Source of the DNA: Chitinophaga pinensis
GTDB taxonomy: Bacteria > Bacteroidota > Bacteroidia > B-17B0 > Aurantibacillaceae
Length of the DNA stretch: 64,000 nt
Assembly: GCA_945860225.1 (NCBI GenBank)
Contig: CAMAPT010000016.1
Span: forward strand, 1-64,000
Reading direction: 5' to 3'
The notes under the pieces: generated by a model
What the model was told of the DNA's origin: nothing
Databases searched by the model: none
The model's input: the letters and a program-made list of their open reading frames with translations, nothing else
Program-made: the position numbers and the translations under genes
In this document: piece by piece, positions 9,789 through 19,252 of the stretch
Layout of the letters: each line of letters opens with the position of its first letter
How positions within the stretch are numbered: the first letter of the stretch is position 1

Positions 9789-10877
9789 TTACTCTTTATA
9801 ATTTAATATTTTATGACCACCTTCTAGTAAGTATTTGTCTCTTTTAAATAATTCAACGTCAGCCAATACCATTTCTTTACACAATGCTTCAACTGTATAA
9901 TCAGGTTTCCAACCCATTTTGGTTCTTGCTTTAGTAGAATCACCGACTAACAAATCTACCTCTGCAGGCCTGTAGTATTTAGGATCAATCTCTACTAAAA
10001 CTTTACCTGTAGCTGGGTCAATTCCTTTTTCATTTTCAGCCTTTCCTTCCCACTTTAAAACAATTCCAACCTCAGCAAATGCCATATTAATAAACTCTCT
10101 AACCGTAATTTTAATACCAGTTGCCAAAACAAAATCATCTGGTTCGTCTTGTTGCAACATACGCCACATACCCTCAACATAATCTTTAGCATGCCCCCAA
10201 TCACGTTCAGAGTCAATATTACCCATAAACAATCTATCTTGCAAGCCTAAGCTAATTTTAGCTACCGCACGCGTAATTTTACGAGTTACAAATGTTTCAC
10301 CACGCAAAGGACTTTCGTGATTGAATAAAATACCATTACAAGCATACATTCCATAGGCCTCACGGTAATTTTTCGTAATCCAAAATGCATATAACTTAGC
10401 TACACCATAAGGACTTCTTGGATAAAAAGGCGTTGTTTCTTTTTGTGGTATTTCCTGAACTAATCCGTACAACTCAGATGTAGATGCCTGGTAAAAACGT
10501 GTTTTCTTTTCCAATCCTAAAATACGAATTGCTTCTAGAATTCTTAAAGTGCCAATACCATCTGCATTAGCTGTATATTCAGGCGTATCAAAGCTCACTT
10601 TAACGTGTGACATAGCTGCCAAATTATAAATTTCATCAGGTTTTACCTCCTGAATAATTCTTATTAAATTGGTACTATCTGTCAAATCGCCGTAATGTAG
10701 TTTGAAATTAACGTGACGCTCGTGTTGATCTTGATAGAGATGATCGATTCTATCGGTATTAAACAAAGAACTTCTTCGTTTAACACCATGAACCGTATAT
10801 CCTTTACTTAATAATAATTCTGACAGATAAGCTCCATCCTGACCTGTTACACCTGTAATTAACGCTACTTTACCCAT
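9789..10877 (-). CDS. gmd: GDP-mannose 4,6-dehydratase
   Basis: The product makes GDP-4-keto-6-deoxy-D-mannose from GDP-D-mannose, the first committed step to GDP-L-fucose and related deoxy sugars. The ATG at 10877 is chosen because the family begins '[15 protein letters not shown]'. The ORF extends seven codons upstream. Visible motifs are the Rossmann GxxGxxG, 'STSELYG', '[12 protein letters not shown]' (Tyr-x3-Lys) and '[16 protein letters not shown]'. Length (about 362) fits the family. It is first in a minus-strand polysaccharide module with fcl next. Confidence 0.95.
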   Translation of the reverse strand: MGKVALITGVTGQDGAYLSELLLSKGYTVHGVKRRSSLFNTDRIDHLYQDQHERHVNFKLHYGDLTDSTNLIRIIQEVKPDEIYNLAAMSHVKVSFDTPEYTANADGIGTLRILEAIRILGLEKKTRFYQASTSELYGLVQEIPQKETTPFYPRSPYGVAKLYAFWITKNYREAYGMYACNGILFNHESPLRGETFVTRKITRAVAKISLGLQDRLFMGNIDSERDWGHAKDYVEGMWRMLQQDEPDDFVLATGIKITVREFINMAFAEVGIVLKWEGKAENEKGIDPATGKVLVEIDPKYYRPAEVDLLVGDSTKARTKMGWKPDYTVEALCKEMVLADVELFKRDKYLLEGGHKILNYKE

Positions 10878-10969
10878 ATTTACTTTATAGAAGAACAATA
10901 TTACGAAATATTAACTTAACTTTTAGGAGATTTGATATAGAAAAACGGCTAATGAAAGAAGATTTTTAA

Positions 10970-10977
10970 TAGCTTTG
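10970..10977 (+). promoter_or_regulatory. -7 element for the DUF3098-uppP genes
   Basis: TAGCTTTG is a perfect TAnnTTTG match 18 nt before the ATG at 10996. No clear TTG/TTTG is found at the expected -33 position, so support is partial. Confidence 0.4.
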
Positions 10978-10995
10978 TCGAGCAAAAAATTTATA

Positions 10996-11229
10996 ATGAA
11001 AACAACATTTAGCAAACAAAACTACCAAATATTTATTGCAGGAATTACCTTAATCATTGTCGGCTATTTACTTATGATTGGTGGAGGAAGCGATAATCCT
11101 AATGTATTTAATCCTGCAATTTTTGACACACAACGTATCACCATTGCTCCAATGGTATGTTTACTAGGTTTTATAACGATTATTGTTGCTATTATGTGGC
11201 GTCCAAAAACCAAAAATGAAGAAGCTTAA
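10996..11229 (+). CDS. DUF3098 family small membrane protein
   Basis: This 77-residue protein has two hydrophobic segments (about 13-30 and 52-69) separated by 'GGGSDNPNVFNPAIFDTQRITIAP', the pattern I associate with the Bacteroidota DUF3098 family. The ATG at 10996 is preferred to a TTG seven codons upstream, which would fall on the probable -7 promoter element. It lies 20 bp before uppP on the same strand, an arrangement that suggests co-transcription. Its function is unknown. Confidence 0.75.
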   Translation: MKTTFSKQNYQIFIAGITLIIVGYLLMIGGGSDNPNVFNPAIFDTQRITIAPMVCLLGFITIIVAIMWRPKTKNEEA

Positions 11230-11249
11230 TTTTTTATGATTATATTTTT

Positions 11250-12041
11250 ATGACCTACTTTCAGGCTTTTCTCATTGCTATCATAGAAGGATTAACAGAA
11301 TTTTTGCCAGTTTCATCAACAGGGCACATGATTTTAGCGTCCTCCCTTATGAAAATCGAAAATCATCAATTTGCGGAAACGTTTGAAATTGTCATTCAAC
11401 TTGGAGCTATTTTGGCAATTTTATGCATCTACATCAAACGTTTTTTTGTTGGGATTAATATTTATTTAAAATTATTAGTTGCTTTTCTTCCAACAGGTAT
11501 TATTGGATTATTAGCCTACAAAACCATTAAACTTTACTTATTCAATCCGTATGTTGTAAGTGTATCGTTGATTATTGGCGGAATCATCTTGCTGTTTATA
11601 GATAAATGGGGGGCAACAAAAAAATCGACTTACGAAGAAATAGAAGATATTAGTTATGCCAATGCTATCAAAATAGGATTCATTCAATGTATATCGATGA
11701 TACCGGGAGTATCAAGATCGGCAGCTACTATTTTTGGAGGTATTTTTTCTGGTTTCAATCGTCAACAAGCTGCCGAATTTTCTTTTCTACTAGCTATTCC
11801 TACAATGTTTGCGGCATCGGGTTATGATTTATTAAAAGAAAAAGATAATATTCATGGCGATGACATTTCAGTTCTTTTATTTGGTGCGCTGATTGCTTTT
11901 ATAGTGGCCTTCCTAGCAGTAAAAGCATTTGTTAACTTTTTAAATAAATACGGATTCAAGCATTTTGGTTATTATCGAATTGCTCTAGGTATTATTTTTT
12001 TAATTTATGCGCTGAGTACTAACCTACAACTCGAGGCATAA
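11250..12041 (+). CDS. uppP: Undecaprenyl-diphosphatase
   Basis: This 263-residue polytopic membrane phosphatase (UppP/BacA family) dephosphorylates undecaprenyl pyrophosphate so that the lipid carrier can be reused in peptidoglycan and glycan synthesis. It shows the family motifs 'EGLTEFLPVSSTGH' near the N-terminus (about 12-25) and 'PGVSRSAATI' (about 152-161), which carry the catalytic Glu, His and Arg. Length is typical. Loss or high dosage of this enzyme affects bacitracin sensitivity in other bacteria. It probably shares a transcript with the DUF3098 gene. Confidence 0.95.
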   Translation: MTYFQAFLIAIIEGLTEFLPVSSTGHMILASSLMKIENHQFAETFEIVIQLGAILAILCIYIKRFFVGINIYLKLLVAFLPTGIIGLLAYKTIKLYLFNPYVVSVSLIIGGIILLFIDKWGATKKSTYEEIEDISYANAIKIGFIQCISMIPGVSRSAATIFGGIFSGFNRQQAAEFSFLLAIPTMFAASGYDLLKEKDNIHGDDISVLLFGALIAFIVAFLAVKAFVNFLNKYGFKHFGYYRIALGIIFLIYALSTNLQLEA

Positions 12042-12141
12042 CTAATCTCTAACTACCTTTTTGATTAAAATATTTCATTCAGAATTTTTAATCATCTCTA
12101 ACATATTTAATTATTCTAAGATAACTAAGTTGTTTTTTGAT

Positions 12142-12705
12142 TTGGATAAAAAAGAAGATATACTAAAAACAGCCCTAGATTTATTCGTGAAATCTGGATT
12201 TCATGCCACTCCTACAAGTAAAATTGCCAAAGAAGCTGGTATGGCTAATGGAACATTGTTTCATTACTTTAAAACAAAAGAGGAATTAATTATAGCACTA
12301 TACACCGAACATCAAAATTGTTTTACTGCGTTTATTCATACAAACACTATAAGCGATGAATCATTGAAACATATGTTTCATTCGTTTTTTTCCTCTAGCA
12401 TCAATTGGATAAATGACAATAAATCGGCATTTCAATTCATGCAACAATTTACCCTATCGCCATTTTATCAATTCATTTCAAAGGAATACATCAACAAGCA
12501 AGACAGCTTGCTGGTTGAATTATTGCAAAAAGGTATTGAAGAGGAAATATTAAAAAAACTACCTTTAGAATTATTACGGACACTCATCAACAGCCATATC
12601 ATTGGAATTAACAGCTATTTATCCACGCAAGATATGTCTGCTGAACACTCTAATATGATAATTCATCAATCATTTTCTCTTTTATGGGATATGATAAGTT
12701 TATAA
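12142..12705 (+). CDS. TetR/AcrR family transcriptional regulator
   Basis: The N-terminal helix-turn-helix is clear: 'KEDILKTALDLFVKSGFHATPTSKIAKEAG' followed by 'GTLFHYFKTKEELIIALY'. The ligand-binding C-terminal part is unrecognised, as usual. There is no ATG upstream of the HTH in this frame. The TTG at 12142 gives the family-like start MDKKEDILKTAL, while TTGs at 12130 and 12061 give longer products of up to 214 residues, so the start is uncertain. It follows uppP by about 100 bp and ends at the terminator shared with ftsZ. Its target is unknown. Confidence 0.75.
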   Translation: MDKKEDILKTALDLFVKSGFHATPTSKIAKEAGMANGTLFHYFKTKEELIIALYTEHQNCFTAFIHTNTISDESLKHMFHSFFSSSINWINDNKSAFQFMQQFTLSPFYQFISKEYINKQDSLLVELLQKGIEEEILKKLPLELLRTLINSHIIGINSYLSTQDMSAEHSNMIIHQSFSLLWDMISL

Positions 12706-12725
12706 CTTTACTAGCAAAAAAACCA

Positions 12726-12757
12726 TAAAAAAACCTCCCATTGCTGAGAGGTTTTTT
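12726..12757. terminator. Bidirectional terminator between TetR gene and ftsZ
   Basis: The 11-nt arm AAAAAAACCTC (12726-12736) and its exact complement (12747-12757) flank a 10-nt loop. A and T runs on both sides let it act in both directions, ending the TetR transcript and the long dcw transcript. Confidence 0.85.
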
Positions 12758-12782
12758 TATCGATTCTTTTACAAGGTGATCG

Positions 12783-14396
12783 TTAATCTACATTATCATG
12801 TAAGAATGAATTATTAGGTCTGATTTCAGTATTGTTATTTTCATCTTTACCTAAAGTATAACGAGAAACATGAGACTCTACAGAAGGCATAGAGCTACCG
12901 TTATCTAAATTCACTTGTTTACGTTGCCATGCAGATTCTTTCTCTAGTTGAGCTAATCCTTCGGGCGTTTTCATTTTAAGTGTTAATTCTTTTAATTTTT
13001 TAATACGTTCCTGAGCCAAACGAATTTGTTCTTCGCGATTGTTGGTATCAGCAGAAACTGATTCATTTAAAGTGGTCGTAGGAGTTACATCATTAATAAT
13101 AAACTCTTGTTTTGGTGTTTCGTTAATAGGTTCTGATGTTTCGTTTACTATATTTTGAATCACTTCTTCTTTTGGTGTTTCATCTAAAGAAAACACCTTA
13201 AAAACAGGTTTCTCTTCAATGACAGGTTCATTATTTATCGATGAAAGTATTTCTTCCGTCGTTGTATTATTTACTGCTTGCGGTTCTTCCTCAGCTTTTA
13301 CATACACAAACGGCTCAGCTTTTTGTACTTCATCTAATATAGAAGTTTGAATAGCTTCTACTTTTGGCATTTGAGGTTCGTCTAATCTTACAATTTTACG
13401 TTCTGCAAATGTTGGAGCTTCATATCCAGAATTCATTTTAGTATTAAATCCTGTAGCGATGATTGTTACAGACACATTATCACCTAGTGATGGATCGGTA
13501 CCGTAACCAGTAATCAATTCGGCTGTTCCTCCAGCTGCGTCTTGAATAAAATCAGTAATTTCACCAAATTCATCCATTTCAATATCATCGCTTCCACTCA
13601 TTATATTTAATAATACATGACGAGCTCCTGAAATATCATTATCATTCAATAACGGAGATATCAATGCATTTTCAACGGCACGTAAAGCACGCTTTTCACC
13701 ACTTGCTATGGCTGACCCCATGATTGCTACACCACTATCTTGCATCACAGTTTTTACATCATTAAAATCAACATTTACATGCATATGTAAACTAATAATT
13801 TCTGCAATTGATTTAGCGGCATTCGTCAACACATTATCGGCATGAGCAAAAGCTTCTGTCATTTTTAAGCTACCATATATTTCACGCAATTTATCATTAC
13901 CAATCACGATCAATGTATCAACGTATTTTTTCATTTCTTCCAATCCTCTTTCTGCCTGTTCTCTACGTTTTTTTCCTTCAAAAGAAAATGGAATAGTAAC
14001 AATACCTACAGTTAAAATACCCAATTCTTTAGCTACAGAAGCAATAACGGGTGCAGCTCCAGTACCTGTACCACCCCCTAAACCAGCAGTGATAAAAACC
14101 ATTTCCGTATTACCTTTCAACAATTCTTTTATCTCTTCGATACTTTCTAAAGCAGAATCGCGACCAACCTCTGGTTTAGCTCCGGCACCTAATCCTCTTG
14201 TCAAAGAGTTACCTAATTGAATTTTATGAGGAACTGGACTTTTTCCCAATGCCTGCTTATCGGTATTGCAAATTATGAAATCTACACCTTTGATTCCTAA
14301 TCGAAACATGTGATTTACAGCGTTACTTCCGCCGCCACCAACACCAATTACTTTAATAATTGATCTTTCTTCTTGTGGTAATTCAAATTGCATCAT
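12783..14396 (-). CDS. ftsZ: Cell division protein FtsZ
   Basis: This is the tubulin-like GTPase that forms the division ring. The GTP-binding signature GGGTGTG is at residues 107-113 and the N-terminal 'GVGGGGSNAVNHM' is intact. The globular domain is about 320 residues. It is followed by an unusually long acidic, Glu/Thr-rich linker (about 330-500) and a short conserved-looking tail 'RPNNSFLHDNVD', the likely peptide that binds FtsA or other tethers. Total length of 537 is long compared with E. coli (about 383) because of the linker, which is common in Bacteroidota. It is the last gene of the dcw cluster. Confidence 0.97.
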   Translation of the reverse strand: MMQFELPQEERSIIKVIGVGGGGSNAVNHMFRLGIKGVDFIICNTDKQALGKSPVPHKIQLGNSLTRGLGAGAKPEVGRDSALESIEEIKELLKGNTEMVFITAGLGGGTGTGAAPVIASVAKELGILTVGIVTIPFSFEGKKRREQAERGLEEMKKYVDTLIVIGNDKLREIYGSLKMTEAFAHADNVLTNAAKSIAEIISLHMHVNVDFNDVKTVMQDSGVAIMGSAIASGEKRALRAVENALISPLLNDNDISGARHVLLNIMSGSDDIEMDEFGEITDFIQDAAGGTAELITGYGTDPSLGDNVSVTIIATGFNTKMNSGYEAPTFAERKIVRLDEPQMPKVEAIQTSILDEVQKAEPFVYVKAEEEPQAVNNTTTEEILSSINNEPVIEEKPVFKVFSLDETPKEEVIQNIVNETSEPINETPKQEFIINDVTPTTTLNESVSADTNNREEQIRLAQERIKKLKELTLKMKTPEGLAQLEKESAWQRKQVNLDNGSSMPSVESHVSRYTLGKDENNNTEIRPNNSFLHDNVD

Positions 14397-14506
14397 AGTA
14401 TGTAGTTTTTTGTTGTTATTAATTTTGTGATTCTTTTAATTTGTCTATACTTCGACTATGCTCTGTATAACTTTTTTTCTATTGTGTTTTTATACTTAAT
14501 ACTGTT

Positions 14507-15868
14507 CTAGTCAACATCATCACTAATCCAATCCTTAGCCTTACTAATTAATGAATCAAAGAAACTTCCTGTTTTTTTAGTAGAATGACCTGTTATCGGA
14601 CTATTTTTTAAGGTTTGCTGCTGAGTTACTTTTGATTTTGGCTCTTCAATTATTTTAGCTGTGTTAGTTCCTCTCTTAGCCTCACGTTCATATTTTTCTA
14701 TACCTTTCATCACTAAACCAACTCCTGTTGCATACATCGGATTTTTCAATTCGTCGTTAGCACCTGCTAAATGTTCATTCGGAGTTCCTATGCGACAATC
14801 CATTCCCGTTGACAACATTACTAACTGCGGTAAATGCTTTAATTGAGCACCACCTCCCGTTACAACTATTCCTCCAGCCAATTTTCTTTCGAAGCCTGAA
14901 CTTTTGATTTCAAATGATACAAAATCTAAAATCTCTTCCATACGGGCCTGAATAATTTGTGCCAATGTATTAACAGAAATCTCTTTATGCGGTCTTCCTC
15001 TTAAACCAGGTATAGATATAACCTCATTCATTTGATTTTCTCTTGCCAAGGCTGAACCAAAACGAATTTTCAACTGTTCCGCTTGGGTTTTAATGATACC
15101 GCATCCTTCCTTTATATCATCTGAAATAATATTACCTCCAAAAGGTATCACTGCTGTATGACGAATAATACCATCATAAAAAATAGCCACATCTGTTGTA
15201 CCGCCTCCGATATCTACCAACACAACACCCGCTTCTTTTTCTTCGTCGCTTAAAACAGCATCTGCACTTGCCAAAGGCTCTAAATGTAAATCAACTGTCT
15301 TTAATTTTGCGCGCTCAACACATTTGAATATATTTTTAACGGCAGACACCTGACCGGTAATAATATGGAAATTACCTTCTAATCGTATGCCCGCATGTCC
15401 AATCGGATTTCGAATACCACTTTCATTATCAATGATATATTCTTGTGGAATAACATGAATAATCTCCTCTCCCGGACTCATCACTAGACGGTGCATGTTA
15501 TCAATCAACTGATCAACATCATGTTGAGACACTTCTTCATCCAATGATTTTCGAGTAACCATCCCTCGATGTTGCATACTTTTAATATGCTGACCCGCAA
15601 TTCCAACAACTACTTCTTCAATATCGATATTCGCTTTATCGGCAGCTATCTTAATCGCAGCATTAATTGATTCAATAGTTTGCTCTATATTGGCAACTAC
15701 CCCACGATGAACACCTAGTGATTCTGATTTACCAACACTCAGAATTTCTATTTTACCATTTTCATTTTTATACCCAACAATAGCGGCTATTTTGGTGGTT
15801 CCAATATCTAGGCCTACTACCAATTCAGCATTTTCGGGCAATTGTTTTACTGCTTGTTTACTTTCCAT
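14507..15868 (-). CDS. ftsA: Cell division protein FtsA
   Basis: This actin-like ATPase tethers FtsZ to the membrane. It has the actin-family phosphate-1 motif 'GLDIGTTKIAAIVGY' (about 19-33), 'LVDIGGGTTDVAIF' and 'VVTGGGAQLKHL'. The C-terminus 'FFDSLISKAKDWISDD' looks like an amphipathic membrane-targeting helix after a basic linker. At 453 residues it is a little longer than the E. coli protein. It begins 4 nt after the ftsQ stop and lies upstream of ftsZ, the usual order. Confidence 0.96.
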   Translation of the reverse strand: MESKQAVKQLPENAELVVGLDIGTTKIAAIVGYKNENGKIEILSVGKSESLGVHRGVVANIEQTIESINAAIKIAADKANIDIEEVVVGIAGQHIKSMQHRGMVTRKSLDEEVSQHDVDQLIDNMHRLVMSPGEEIIHVIPQEYIIDNESGIRNPIGHAGIRLEGNFHIITGQVSAVKNIFKCVERAKLKTVDLHLEPLASADAVLSDEEKEAGVVLVDIGGGTTDVAIFYDGIIRHTAVIPFGGNIISDDIKEGCGIIKTQAEQLKIRFGSALARENQMNEVISIPGLRGRPHKEISVNTLAQIIQARMEEILDFVSFEIKSSGFERKLAGGIVVTGGGAQLKHLPQLVMLSTGMDCRIGTPNEHLAGANDELKNPMYATGVGLVMKGIEKYEREAKRGTNTAKIIEEPKSKVTQQQTLKNSPITGHSTKKTGSFFDSLISKAKDWISDDVD

Positions 15869-15872
15869 AAAC

Positions 15873-16685
15873 TTATTTTTTAGTGCAAACCACTTGGTTT
15901 TTATATTTTATATTAACGACAGAATACTTATTCCATCCATCTGTTTTATTCAATCCTTGTGTATAAAATAATTTAAGCTTATTGAACTTTTCTTTCAAGT
16001 TCGTCGCTTCTCCGAAAATTATTTTATGACCACCAACCGAAGGATATAATTCTATTTCCTTTTCTCGATTAATGTTTATTTGATGTATCAGGCTCGCCAA
16101 AACTGAATCTTTACTAATAAAAACAGCCATATTGTAAATATCATCCAATACGCTCACCTTACTATATAAATTATTTTTTGAAATTGCATTTACCGAAAAC
16201 TGATACCGACGGGCATAAGGCTCCAAAATATAACCAGTAGCAACAATGACGCGAGCGGTATATTTATCGCTCAAAGGCATTAATTTTGATTGATCGTCAA
16301 TATAATAACTTTCGCCATCCAAATTAACAACACGCACCAATGGGTTACGTTGTTTTACATCAACACTTACATCTCCATTTATATCAACAGCGACATCTGC
16401 ATTCTCAACCGCGGGGTGAGAGTTCAACACTTTTTCTAAAAGATTTACATTTAAGTTTTTGATTGATGTTTTTAAAATAGAATCTTTTCTTTCATTAAAA
16501 AAATCCTTAACATCTTCTTCATCGATAAATGTATTGACTTCTGTATTACTAACAGAAACTAATAAATTTTCAACCACTACGTTTTTTTCTTTTTTTGAAA
16601 CAAAAGCTAAAGAGGCTAAAAGACCTGATAATCCAATAATCCAAAGAACGAACGTTACTATTTTTTTTAAATTGATTTTTTTCAT
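15873..16685 (-). CDS. ftsQ: Cell division protein FtsQ/DivIB
   Basis: This 270-residue bitopic protein has a short basic cytoplasmic N-terminus (MKKINLKK), one transmembrane helix (about 9-27) and a periplasmic part with a POTRA-like region ('FIDEEDVKDFF' to 'DVSVDVKQRNPLVRV') followed by the FtsQ beta domain. Sequence conservation in this family is weak. The call rests on topology, the 'NPLVRV' pattern and position between murC and ftsA. It is expected to bridge the early and late divisome via FtsL and its partner. Confidence 0.88.
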   Translation of the reverse strand: MKKINLKKIVTFVLWIIGLSGLLASLAFVSKKEKNVVVENLLVSVSNTEVNTFIDEEDVKDFFNERKDSILKTSIKNLNVNLLEKVLNSHPAVENADVAVDINGDVSVDVKQRNPLVRVVNLDGESYYIDDQSKLMPLSDKYTARVIVATGYILEPYARRYQFSVNAISKNNLYSKVSVLDDIYNMAVFISKDSVLASLIHQININREKEIELYPSVGGHKIIFGEATNLKEKFNKLKLFYTQGLNKTDGWNKYSVVNIKYKNQVVCTKK

Positions 16686-16748
16686 TTTTATACCTCGCTA
16701 CTTAATAAGTAACGCTTTTCTCCCCTTCTCTCTTCTGTTTTTCATCTT

Positions 16749-18146
16749 TTAATTACCTGCAACTTCTAGTAATGCATCTTGTATTGGTTTTACCAAGGCA
16801 TCAATATCTCCAGCTCCTAATGTCATTACTACCTCTGATGAATGTGTTTTTAAAAAATCAATCACTTTTTCTTTTTTGAGTAGAAATTTTTTATTGCATT
16901 TCATTTTATCCAACAACATTTGCGAATCAATTCCTTCAATAGGTTTTTCGCGCGCAGGGTAAATTTCTAATAACACGCATACATCGAGTAAATCTAAACT
17001 TTTCGCAAATTCATCTGCAAAATCACGTGTTCTCGTATAAAGATGCGGTTGAAAAATTCCTGTGATTTGCCTACCTGGGTACAATTGTTTGGCCGCTGTT
17101 ATAGCTGCTTTTAATTCCTCCGGATGATGAGCATAATCATCAATATATACAACCGACTTTGATTTTATACGATAATCAAATCGTCGTTTTACTCCTTTAA
17201 AAGAACGTAAGGCTTCGTTAATCACATCACCTTTAACACCTAATTGCTGAGCAATTGTAACAGCTGCTATGGAGTTCTCTACATTATGCAATCCAGGTAA
17301 TCCAATAGCTACATTTCGAATACATTCAATAGGACTATTAATATCATAGGTAAAATGACCGTCAATAATTTCAATAGAACTAGCCGAATATTCAGTATTT
17401 AAATTTAATGAGTAGACCAATCTTTTATTCTTGAGACTTAAATCGTTATCAACATTTTTTTTAACAATCAAAGTGCCTTTTTCTTGAACCTGAGATGCAA
17501 ATTGAGTATAGGTTTGATTCATAGATTTCTTATCTCCATAAATATCTAAATGATCGGCATCTACGCTAGTAATCAAACCAATATAAGGATGTAAGGTTAA
17601 AAAAGAACGATCATATTCATCTGCCTCTACAACTACAAAAGCATTCGTATCATTTGCATTACCAAGCAATAAATTAGTTTTATAATTTTGAGAAATACCT
17701 CCTAAAAAAGCAAAACAATCAATTCCAGCAGTTTTTAAAATATGTGTTACTAAGGTTGTGGTGGTTGTTTTGCCATGTGTTCCAGCCACAGCAATCGTTT
17801 TAAATTGCTTTGTAATTTCGCCTAATACCCAAGCGCGTTTTTCCATCTGATATCCTTGCGACTCCAAATACACAAATTCAGCATGTTCTTTTGGTACTGC
17901 CGGTGTATATATAACTAATACATCTTCTTTGTTATATTTTGACAACAATTGTTTTACCAATTCTACATCTTCATTAAAATGCAAAACACTTCCCTCTTCT
18001 TCCAATTGCTTGGTTAAATCAGTTTCTGTTTTATCGTAACCAAAGGTATTTTTAGCATAATGGTTAAAATATCTAACCAAAGCACTCATGCCAATACCAC
18101 CAGCTCCCAAAAAATAATATAATTTATAATCTAGAATTTTCATCAC
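16749..18146 (-). CDS. murC: UDP-N-acetylmuramate--L-alanine ligase
   Basis: This 465-residue Mur ligase adds L-Ala to UDP-MurNAc. It has the N-terminal nucleotide-binding segment 'GAGGIGMSALVRYF', the ATP P-loop 'GTHGKTTTT' (about 121-129), 'VVEADEYDRSFL' and the C-domain 'IDDYAHHPEEL'. These are the MurC-specific variants of the Mur motifs. Its start overlaps the murG stop by 4 bp, consistent with translational coupling. Length is typical. Confidence 0.96.
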   Translation of the reverse strand: MMKILDYKLYYFLGAGGIGMSALVRYFNHYAKNTFGYDKTETDLTKQLEEEGSVLHFNEDVELVKQLLSKYNKEDVLVIYTPAVPKEHAEFVYLESQGYQMEKRAWVLGEITKQFKTIAVAGTHGKTTTTTLVTHILKTAGIDCFAFLGGISQNYKTNLLLGNANDTNAFVVVEADEYDRSFLTLHPYIGLITSVDADHLDIYGDKKSMNQTYTQFASQVQEKGTLIVKKNVDNDLSLKNKRLVYSLNLNTEYSASSIEIIDGHFTYDINSPIECIRNVAIGLPGLHNVENSIAAVTIAQQLGVKGDVINEALRSFKGVKRRFDYRIKSKSVVYIDDYAHHPEELKAAITAAKQLYPGRQITGIFQPHLYTRTRDFADEFAKSLDLLDVCVLLEIYPAREKPIEGIDSQMLLDKMKCNKKFLLKKEKVIDFLKTHSSEVVMTLGAGDIDALVKPIQDALLEVAGN

Positions 18147-19252
18147 AAACTGTAATTGGCCAATTTTAAAACTTCATGAGCTATTTTATTAGTTGAATCG
18201 GGTCTGGCCAACGAAGCACAATTTTTACTCAATTCGTCACACAACATCTCGTTTTCAATTAAAGCAATAGCCTCTTTCACTAAATAATTTTTCGCTTGAT
18301 TATCTCGTACTAAAATTGCCGCTTTTTTATTAACCAAAGCCATTGCATTTTTAGTTTGATGATCTTCGGCAGCCGTTAATAAAGGCACCAAAATACTTGG
18401 CTTCTTAACAATACACAACTCTGAAATAGCACCAGCTCCAGCCCTTGAGACAACAACATCTGCAACAGCATAAGCCAAATCCATGCGTGATATAAAATCA
18501 ACGGCCTTCATGTTTTTTGATTCAAAAGATATGATCTGTTGTTTAGCTATTTCATAGTAAGTTTTACCTGTTTGCCATATTAATTGTATGTTTTTATCTG
18601 CCAATAAAGCTAATCCTTCACTCATCGCTTCATTAATTCCCTTTGCTCCTAAACTACCCCCTACTACTAAAATGACCTTTCTGTTTTTTTCAAACTTAAA
18701 ATAATCAAAGCCTTCATCTCTTTTAGAGAAAATATCCGTTATGTCTTGACGAACCGGATTACCTGTTAGAATAATTTTTTCTTTTGCGAAAAATTCCTCC
18801 ATTCCTTCATACGCCACGCAAATCTTACTCGCTCTTTTTGACAAAATTTTATTAGTTATTCCGGCATAAGAATTTTGTTCTTGTAATAATGCAGGAATTC
18901 CCTTCGATGTCGCTGCTTTCAATAAAGGTCCAGAAGCATAACCTCCAGTTCCAACTACAACATCTGGTTTGAATTCAGTAACAATTTTCCTTGTTTGAAA
19001 AAGTGACTGTATAATTAGGAAAGGTAATTTTAAATTCGATAATGTAAATTTGCGTTGAAACCCAACAATTGGAACACCTATAATTTTATACCCTGCTGCC
19101 GGCACTTTTTCCATTTCCATTTTACCTAAAGCGCCTACAAATAAAATTTCGACATCAGGAACTAAACGCTTTATTTCATTAGCAATGGCTACAGCCGGAA
19201 ATATATGTCCCCCGGTACCACCACCACTAAATATAATTTTCAATGTTTTCAT
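18143..19252 (-). CDS. murG: Lipid II synthase MurG
   Basis: This membrane-associated glycosyltransferase (GT28) adds GlcNAc to lipid I to make lipid II on the cytoplasmic face. The family signature 'SGGGTGGHIFPAVAIA' is at residues 9-24, with 'GTGGYASGP' and 'SRAGAGAISE' (donor-binding G-loop) later. At 369 residues it is a normal length. It lies directly after ftsW and overlaps murC by 4 bp. Confidence 0.96.
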   Translation of the reverse strand: MKTLKIIFSGGGTGGHIFPAVAIANEIKRLVPDVEILFVGALGKMEMEKVPAAGYKIIGVPIVGFQRKFTLSNLKLPFLIIQSLFQTRKIVTEFKPDVVVGTGGYASGPLLKAATSKGIPALLQEQNSYAGITNKILSKRASKICVAYEGMEEFFAKEKIILTGNPVRQDITDIFSKRDEGFDYFKFEKNRKVILVVGGSLGAKGINEAMSEGLALLADKNIQLIWQTGKTYYEIAKQQIISFESKNMKAVDFISRMDLAYAVADVVVSRAGAGAISELCIVKKPSILVPLLTAAEDHQTKNAMALVNKKAAILVRDNQAKNYLVKEAIALIENEMLCDELSKNCASLARPDSTNKIAHEVLKLANYSL